The notes under the pieces: generated by a model | The model's input: only the letters and a program-made list of their open reading frames with translations | Told to the model about the DNA's origin: nothing | Database searches by the model: none | Part shown: in pieces, positions 56,157 through 64,000 of the stretch | Layout of the letters: each line of letters starts with the position of its first letter | Position numbering within the stretch: position 1 is the first letter of the stretch | Made by a program: the position numbers and the translations under genes | Assembly (NCBI RefSeq): GCF_005155025.1 | Contig: NZ_CP039731.1 | Location: 4,216,001 to 4,280,000, forward strand | Direction of reading: 5' to 3' | DNA length: 64,000 bases | Source: Aquitalea aquatilis | Lineage (GTDB): Bacteria; Pseudomonadota; Gammaproteobacteria; Burkholderiales; Chromobacteriaceae

Positions 56157-56183
56157 AAAAAGGCAGCATTACGCTGCCTTTTT
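56157..56183. terminator. Terminator after the peptide-binding protein gene
   Basis: AAAAAGGCAGC and GCTGCCTTTTT pair around ATTAC; T tract in both directions. Sits 17 bases past the gene stop at 56200. Confidence 0.88.
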
Positions 56184-56199
56184 CTGTCTGCGCATATGC

Positions 56200-57783
56200 C
56201 TACTGCACACTCACCGTACCGAAATTGACGCGACCGAAGGGGTTGGCGACAAAGCCGGCCACTTCCTTGCGCTCCAGCACATAAGCAGTGGGGTGGGCCA
56301 GCGGTAGCCACAAGGCCTGATCGCTGATCTGCTTTTGCGCTTGCTGGTAAAGCTTGCTGCGCTGGGCGAAATCGCTGGTTTTCTTGCCGTCGCTAATCAG
56401 CTTGTCCAGTTTCGGGTTGCAGTAGCGGGCGAAGTTGGTGCCAGACTGTACCGCCGCGCAGGAAAACTGCGGGGTGAGGAAATTGTCCGGGTCGCCATTG
56501 TCCCCAGCCCAGCCCATGAACAGCAGATCATGCTCGCCAGCCTTGCCACGCTTGATCAGTTCGCCCCACTCGATCACCTTGATCTGCGCCCGGATGCCAA
56601 CCTTGGCCAGATCGGCCTGCAGCAGTTCCGCCCCGGCCTTGGGGTTGGGATTGAGCGTGCTGCCACTTGGCCTTACCCAGATGGTGGTGTCAAAACCATT
56701 GGCAAAACCAGCCTGTGCCAGCAGTTTTTTCGCCCGTGCCAGGTCTTGCGGATAAGGCTTGATGGCCTTGTTATAGCTCCAGGTATTGGGCGGGTAAGGC
56801 AGGGTGGCGGCGGTGGCGGTGCCATCGAACACGGTTTTCAGATAGGTGTTTTTGTCAAAAGCCAGATTGACCGCCTGGCGCACCAGTACGTTGTCAAAGG
56901 GCTTGTGCTGGCTGTTGATGGCGACGAAGGCCGTCATGAAGGCAGGCGTTTCCAGCACGCGGATCTTGCTGTCGTCCTTCACTGCCAGCACATCCTGCGG
57001 CTTCGCTGACAGGGCCAGCTGACACTCGCCGGCTTTCAGCTTTTGCACCCGTACCGTGGCGTCCGGGGTAATGGCATAGACCAGTGCCGACACCTTGGGC
57101 TTGGCGCCCCAGTAAGCCGGATTGGGCTGGTAGCGCACCACGCTGTCTTTCTGGAAGCTGCGCAGCACGAACGGCCCGGTGCCGATGGGCTTGCTGTTCA
57201 GCTCGGCCTGTTTGCCCGCGGCCAGCAGCTGGCCGGCATACTCGGCAGAGTAGATGGAGGCAAAACCCATGCTGAGCGTGGACAGGAAGGTGGACTCGGG
57301 GTAGTTCAGCTCGAAACGCACGGTGTTGTCGTCCAGCTTACTGACCGCCTTGATCAGCTTGGGCAGCTGCATGGACTGGGCATGCGGGTAGCCATTGGCC
57401 GCCGTCTTGTACCAGGGGTGCTCGGGGTTGAGCATGCGCTGGAAGGTAAACACCACGTCGTCGGCATTGAGCTTGCGCGTGGGTTTGAAATAGTCGGTAC
57501 TGTGAAACGCCACGCCCGGGCGCAGCTTGAAAGTGTAGCTGAGGCCGTCCGGGCTCACCTGCCAGGCCAAAGCCAGCCCAGGCTGCAGTTTGCGGCTGGC
57601 CGCATCGTATTCCACCAGCCGGTTCATCAGCACATCGGCCGAGGCATTGGTGGTCACCAGCGAGTTGTACTGCACCACGTCGAAGCCTTCCGGATTGGCA
57701 TCGGTACAGACGGTAAGCGGTTTGGCGGCCAGCGCCAGCGGGCTGGCCAGCGTCAGGGCCAGCGCGAGGGTTCGCAGAGTCAT
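56200..57783 (-). CDS. Periplasmic dipeptide/oligopeptide-binding protein (DppA-like)
   Basis: 527 residues, SBP_bac_5 family. Signal peptide MTLRTLALALTLASPLALAA; mature KPLTVCTDANPEGFDVVQYNSLVTTNASADVLMNRLVEYD is very DppA-like, with KPIGTGPFVL, AYWGAKPKV and the LLFMGWAGDNGDPDNFLTPQFSC segment. Likely delivers peptides or haem to an ABC transporter. No permease or ATPase genes are next to it, so it is an orphan binding protein. Start at ATG 57783 with GGAG 6 bases upstream. Confidence 0.9.
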   Translation of the reverse strand: MTLRTLALALTLASPLALAAKPLTVCTDANPEGFDVVQYNSLVTTNASADVLMNRLVEYDAASRKLQPGLALAWQVSPDGLSYTFKLRPGVAFHSTDYFKPTRKLNADDVVFTFQRMLNPEHPWYKTAANGYPHAQSMQLPKLIKAVSKLDDNTVRFELNYPESTFLSTLSMGFASIYSAEYAGQLLAAGKQAELNSKPIGTGPFVLRSFQKDSVVRYQPNPAYWGAKPKVSALVYAITPDATVRVQKLKAGECQLALSAKPQDVLAVKDDSKIRVLETPAFMTAFVAINSQHKPFDNVLVRQAVNLAFDKNTYLKTVFDGTATAATLPYPPNTWSYNKAIKPYPQDLARAKKLLAQAGFANGFDTTIWVRPSGSTLNPNPKAGAELLQADLAKVGIRAQIKVIEWGELIKRGKAGEHDLLFMGWAGDNGDPDNFLTPQFSCAAVQSGTNFARYCNPKLDKLISDGKKTSDFAQRSKLYQQAQKQISDQALWLPLAHPTAYVLERKEVAGFVANPFGRVNFGTVSVQ

Positions 57784-57837
57784 GTTGGTCTCCATGCGGG
57801 GGAAGGCCGCTATGCTGCGGGGCCCCGCCTGGACATC

Positions 57838-57888
57838 AGCTTAAGGGAAGATGCGGCAAAATCAAATGACGCATTCCCGCTAAGCTTA
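57838..57888 (-). other. Imperfect hairpin between the GGDEF-EAL and peptide-binding genes
   Basis: Minus sense AAGCTTAGCGGGAATGCG pairs with CGCATCTTCCCTTAAGCT with two small bulges over a loop of about 14 bases. It begins 14 bases past the GGDEF-EAL stop and could be its terminator or a leader structure for the peptide-binding gene; no T run follows. Confidence 0.5.
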
Positions 57889-57901
57889 TTCACCATCGTC
57901 A

Positions 57902-59920
57902 TCAGACCGGGGCGGTGCTGTGCTCCAGCAATTCGTTGAAGTGCGGCAGCGATAGTGGCCGGCTGCACAGATAGCCCTGATACTGCTGGCAACCCTGCTG
58001 GCGCAGCCAGTCCAGCTGAGCGTGGTTTTCCACGCCTTCGGCCACCATATTCAGCGAGAGAATCCGACACAAGCTGGTGATGAGCTCCGGAATCGCCGAG
58101 CTTTGTGGCAAACCGGAAATAAAGGAACGGTCGATTTTCAGGGTGTTGAGGGGATAGTTCTGCAAATAGGCCAGATTGGAATAGCCGGTGCCAAAATCAT
58201 CGATGGCGATGGCAAAACCCATGGTGCGCAAGCTGGCCAGCGTATCCAGCGTGTTCTGGTCATGCGCCAGCAGCAGCGATTCGGTAATTTCCAGTTCGAT
58301 GGCCGCAGCACGACAGGTACTGGCTTGCAGAATCTGCTGCAAGGCATCCGGCAGCGCCGGATCACCAAACTGGCTGGCCGACAGATTGACCGACACCTGC
58401 AACACCCTGCCCTGCGCTTCCCAGCTGGCCAGTTGAGTGGCGACCTGCGCCAGTATCTGGCGGTCCAGCTCGCGGATCAGGCCACTTTCCTCGCAGGCCG
58501 GGATGAAACTGTCGGGAAACAACAGGCCGCGCTCAGGATGCCGCCAGCGCGCCAGCGCCTCGGCCCCAACAATTTGGCCATTGAAGCAATCCACCCGTGG
58601 CTGGTAGAAGGCTTCGAATTCGCCGTTTTCCAGGCCGCGGCGGATTTCATACTCCAGGGCGAGGCGGGTGCGCGCCCGAGCGTCCATCGCCTGATCATAG
58701 AACTGGATGCCGTTGCGGCCGGCATCCTTGGCGCTATACATGGCCAGATCGGCATGCCGCATATGGCCCTGGATATCCTCGGCCCCATCCTGGCACAGGC
58801 TGATGCCAACCGAAGCCGTTAGCCGGACCTCCTGTCCGCGCAACCATAGCGGCCGCGCCAGCGCCTCGACAATGGCAGCGGCCAGCGTGGCGGCCTGTTC
58901 CTGCACTTGCGGCGCGCACAGCAGCACCAGGAACTCATCCCCGCCCTGCCGTGCCAGTTGCTGTTGCGGGGTCAGCAGCGATTTCAGCCGCTCGCCCATC
59001 TGCACCAGCAGCAGGTCGCCAAAGGCATGGCCCAGGCTGTCATTGATATTCTTGAAACGGTCCAGATCGATACACAGCAAGGCCGCTTGCCAGCCCTGGC
59101 GCTTGGCCTGCTGCAGTAGCGTGGGGTAACTCTGCAACACGAAATTGCGGTTGGGCAGGCCAGTCAGGGTGTCGTGCATGGCCAGGTAACGGGCGCGGGC
59201 TTCGGCATCATTCAGCTCGCTGACATCCACCTCGCTGATCAGCACGGCGTCTTCGCCGGACACCGCATCGCGACAATGGCGTGCCGACACTTCGTGCCAG
59301 CGCTCGCCATGGCGGGTCATCACCTGGGCGACCAGCCGCCCCTTGCCCTGCTGTTGCAATTGCAGCTGTAACAGTTCGCGGTCGGCAGCATGAATCAGAT
59401 GCGCCTGCCAGCACTCGGCAGGATCGACCACTTTCTCACGCGCGGCCGGATTGCGGTACAAGGCCGGGCCATCCGTCTGATAAAGGGTGATCAGCACCGG
59501 CAAGTGCAATAGCGCCTCGGCGCTGCGCAGGGTATTCGGGTCGGCCTGCAATTCGCCCAGTGCCTCACACAGCATCATCATGCGGCCCTGATGCCGCAGA
59601 CCGGTGAACACCACTTGCAGGCTGCGCGGCTTGCCATTGGGGTAGAGCGTCCACGATTCGGAAAACTCCATCTCGAAACGCTCGAAGTCACTCTGATACT
59701 GACGCAGCCGGCGGGCTACCGACTCGGACATGTCGCAGCCCATATCGCGCTCGCGCAGTTCATCCAGGCTGCTGGCATCCCATACCTTGAGTGCTGCCGC
59801 ATTGGCCCAGAACACCCGCTGCTGGTCGATATCGAACACCCATACCGGATGCCGCAGCCGTGCCAGCAAGGCAAAGCGTGCCATCGTTTCTTCAGTAAGC
59901 TGTGTTAGCTCGTGCAGCAT
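57902..59920 (-). CDS. PAS-GGDEF-EAL cyclic-di-GMP signalling protein
   Basis: About 672 residues, cytoplasmic. N-terminal PAS-like part (ARLRHPVWVFDIDQQRVFWANAAALKVWDASSLDELRERDM) and a second PAS-like region near 140-240. Diguanylate cyclase domain with intact GGDEF at 326-330 but no RxxD inhibitory site five residues upstream (TPQQ stands there). EAL domain with EAL at 454-456, EITES, DDFGTGYSNL and KIDRSF, so phosphodiesterase residues appear intact. ATG 59920 preferred over an in-frame TTG at 59932. Net activity cannot be decided. Confidence 0.92.
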   Translation of the reverse strand: MLHELTQLTEETMARFALLARLRHPVWVFDIDQQRVFWANAAALKVWDASSLDELRERDMGCDMSESVARRLRQYQSDFERFEMEFSESWTLYPNGKPRSLQVVFTGLRHQGRMMMLCEALGELQADPNTLRSAEALLHLPVLITLYQTDGPALYRNPAAREKVVDPAECWQAHLIHAADRELLQLQLQQQGKGRLVAQVMTRHGERWHEVSARHCRDAVSGEDAVLISEVDVSELNDAEARARYLAMHDTLTGLPNRNFVLQSYPTLLQQAKRQGWQAALLCIDLDRFKNINDSLGHAFGDLLLVQMGERLKSLLTPQQQLARQGGDEFLVLLCAPQVQEQAATLAAAIVEALARPLWLRGQEVRLTASVGISLCQDGAEDIQGHMRHADLAMYSAKDAGRNGIQFYDQAMDARARTRLALEYEIRRGLENGEFEAFYQPRVDCFNGQIVGAEALARWRHPERGLLFPDSFIPACEESGLIRELDRQILAQVATQLASWEAQGRVLQVSVNLSASQFGDPALPDALQQILQASTCRAAAIELEITESLLLAHDQNTLDTLASLRTMGFAIAIDDFGTGYSNLAYLQNYPLNTLKIDRSFISGLPQSSAIPELITSLCRILSLNMVAEGVENHAQLDWLRQQGCQQYQGYLCSRPLSLPHFNELLEHSTAPV

Positions 59921-60208
59921 AGCGACTTTCAACCTGGCCCAAACATGAATATTGCCGTCGCGTTCATTTCACCCTCCCCGGCAGTGGAAGGACGGCTATT
60001 CTAGCAACCATCCGCCATGCGACTGCTGTTTTTTAAGACCTGCCCTTAAAATAAATCTCGCTTCTTTAACATTTATTTGCTCACCATCGAAATACCTTCA
60101 TGACAAACAACTGATGCAGATTAACGAATCCAGCGCATAGAGCATTTGCTCCAGAACAAAACAAGCTGTTAATCATGGAAAAACCTGCGCCGTTGCCGGC
60201 CCACCCAC
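59921..60208. other. Gene-free stretch upstream of the GGDEF-EAL gene
   Basis: AT-rich between about 60020 and 60175 (runs such as TTTTTTAAG and AAATAAATC), compatible with a promoter for the minus-strand GGDEF-EAL gene. No conserved RNA or open frame of note was recognised. Confidence 0.5.
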
Positions 60209-60236
60209 AAAAAAACCCCGCAAGCGCGGGGTTTTT
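60209..60236. terminator. Terminator after gcvP
   Basis: CCCCGC and GCGGGG pair around AAGC with AAAAA before and TTTTT after, making it effective in the minus direction 34 bases past the gcvP stop. Confidence 0.9.
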
Positions 60237-60270
60237 GCAGAAGCGGCGGGCGGTGACCCGGACGGCTGGC

Positions 60271-63123
<2,853 letters not shown>

Positions 63124-63177
63124 GGGGGTGTCCGGTAATGAAGAGCTGTACCTGAGAATCCATTCAAGATCTCGCGA

Positions 63178-63292
63178 GCTAGAGCGAGACAAGGCGAAAA
63201 CGATCGATAAAAAATGGGGAAGCGGAATTTACATAGCGTAAATGCGCATTCCGTAAATCTTTTTAACACCGTATCGCCCCATATCTATTAGC
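63178..63292. repeat. Palindromic intergenic element between gcvH and gcvP
   Basis: Ends GCTAGAGCGAGACAAGGCGA and, reverse complemented from the right, GCTAATAGATATGGGGCGAT: related inverted ends. A perfect central dyad TTTAC-ATAGC-GTAAA is at 63228-63242. Overall plan (related outer ends, short central dyad) resembles the 0.64 kb and 31 kb elements but the sequence differs. Confidence 0.55.
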
Positions 63293-63322
63293 CCAGCAGA
63301 TATTGAGCAAGTTCTGAAAGTG

Positions 63323-63360
63323 AAAAAGCCCCGCGATGGTGTGCATCACGAGGCTTTTTT
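63323..63360 (-). terminator. Terminator after gcvH
   Basis: Minus sense: AAAGCCTCGTGATG pairs with CATCGCGGGGCTTT with two mismatches over a short loop CACAC and ends in TTTTTCAC. Ten bases past the gcvH stop. Confidence 0.8.
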
Positions 63361-63369
63361 ACCGTGCGA

Positions 63370-63753
63370 TCAGGCGCCGATTTCCTTGGCGTAGCCAGCA
63401 GCATCCAAGAGGCTGTCCAGATCAGCGGCATTGGCCGGCTTGATCTTGAAGAACCAGCCAGCGGCATAGGGCTCGCTGTTGGCCAGCTCGGGGGCGGCTT
63501 CCAGTTCGGCATTCACTTCCAGGATTTCACCGGCAATCGGAGCGTACACATCGGAAGCGGCTTTCACCGATTCCACTACGCCGGCTTGCTCTTCAGCAGC
63601 CAGCTGCGCGCCCACTTTCGGCAGCTCGACAAACACGATGTCGCCCAGCAGCTCTTGTGCGTGTTCGGTAATGCCCACGGTTACGGAACCGTCAGCTTCC
63701 AGACGCAGCCATTCGTGGCTGGCAACGTATTTCAGGTCGGCAGGAATGCTCAT
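63370..63753 (-). CDS. gcvH: Glycine cleavage system H protein
   Basis: Lipoyl carrier of the glycine cleavage system, 127 residues. Lipoyl-lysine Lys64 in [24 protein letters not shown]-terminal [41 protein letters not shown]-terminal [11 protein letters not shown]. Transcribed after gcvT with a 65-base gap and before gcvP. Confidence 0.97.
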   Translation of the reverse strand: MSIPADLKYVASHEWLRLEADGSVTVGITEHAQELLGDIVFVELPKVGAQLAAEEQAGVVESVKAASDVYAPIAGEILEVNAELEAAPELANSEPYAAGWFFKIKPANAADLDSLLDAAGYAKEIGA

Positions 63754-63818
63754 TTGACTCTATCTCCACTAAGTATGCGATGTCGGTGCGGGCAGCCGCT
63801 GGCCGCCCGAGCCAGTGT

Positions 63819-64000
63819 TCAGTTGAAAACTTTCTTGCCGTTGCGCACGAACGGCATCTTCACCACGCGGACAGCGGTGAGCGTACCACGCAAATCCACC
63901 TGCGCGCTGTCGCCGGTTGCGGCCGGGACACGGGCAATGGCAATGGAATGCTTGAGGGTGGGCGAGAAGGTGCCGCTGGTGATGATGCCCTCACCCACGC
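63819..64000 (-). CDS. gcvT: Aminomethyltransferase (T protein), C-terminal end only
   Basis: Read from the minus strand up to the right edge: [20 protein letters not shown], then [20 protein letters not shown] and [19 protein letters not shown], ending in TGA. This is the barrel domain end of GcvT (GxITSGxxSPTL, RxGKxxFN-like). The remainder, including its promoter and any glycine riboswitch, lies outside the window. It is upstream of gcvH and gcvP in the same direction. Confidence 0.93.
   Translation of the reverse strand, partial: VGEGIITSGTFSPTLKHSIAIARVPAATGDSAQVDLRGTLTAVRVVKMPFVRNGKKVFN

Noticed and set aside
63124-63369. Glycine riboswitch in the gcvH-gcvP gap
   Set aside because: No GGA/GGAG-rich tandem aptamer pattern is visible; the stretch is explained by a palindromic element and a terminator. 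Any riboswitch would be upstream of gcvT, outside the window.

Overview
The window reads as ordinary chromosome of a high-GC betaproteobacterium, most likely order Neisseriales, family Chromobacteriaceae (Chromobacterium/Aquitalea/Vogesella type). This is inferred from protein-level resemblance and gene order (plsX-fabH-fabD-fabG-acpP-fabF after rpmF, cmk-rpsA-ihfB-lapAB-pyrF, gcvT-H-P, split heptose kinase HldA); no rRNA is present to confirm it. About 60 protein genes were called. No tRNA, rRNA, CRISPR array, prophage or complete insertion sequence was seen.

Layout. 1-3.0 kb: end of a 3-hydroxybutyrate dehydrogenase gene, a patatin-type lipase and an AT-rich lipoprotein hydrolase gene that looks foreign. 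3.0-13.2 kb (minus strand): cysM, then an envelope/nucleotide block (cmk, rpsA, ihfB, lapA, lapB, pyrF, ugd, hldA, a DUF924 gene, hldD) supplying LPS heptose, UDP-glucuronate and LPS assembly control next to ribosomal protein S1. 13.5-18.5 kb: aroA, a MazG-like protein, cytochrome b561, and an MFS exporter divergent from its LysR regulator. 18.6-30.8 kb: an unknown periplasmic protein, the LacI-type repressor FruR divergent from fruBKA (complete fructose PTS), then a GPH sugar symporter with a GH3 beta-glucosidase. 31-35.3 kb: accessory-looking stretch with a YciH/SUI1 protein, an XRE-cupin regulator, a PuuB-like amine oxidoreductase and an ornithine-decarboxylase-like enzyme, interspersed with small inverted-repeat elements. 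35.3-41.6 kb: DUF2157 membrane protein, an SDR, tyrA, DUF4936, an EAL protein, pabC, pabB. 41.7-48.2 kb: the type II fatty acid synthesis cluster with rpmF and yceD. 48.2-53.8 kb: maf, an RsmI-like methylase, pncB, DUF2520, LemA plus a GIDE-domain protein, and a BLUF-type protein. 53.9-64 kb (minus): metY, tetR, a peptide-binding protein, a PAS-GGDEF-EAL protein, and gcvP, gcvH and the end of gcvT.

How the parts work together: fructose enters by FruA using phosphate relayed by the fused FruB and is phosphorylated by FruK, under FruR acting at two matching operators (TGNAATCGNTTNCA). The fab cluster, plsX and ACP make acyl chains for phospholipid and LPS, while hldD/hldA/ugd/lapAB build and regulate LPS. 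The 31.7-35.2 kb trio looks like a small polyamine module.

I found no convincing new multi-gene system. The most unusual signal is a set of short elements with matching inverted ends (GCTAACAAAA or TAGGGCCTGTTAAC types) at 0.64, 30.98, 32.35, 33.97 and 35.24 kb. In three cases the element end supplies or abuts the stop codon of the neighbouring gene.
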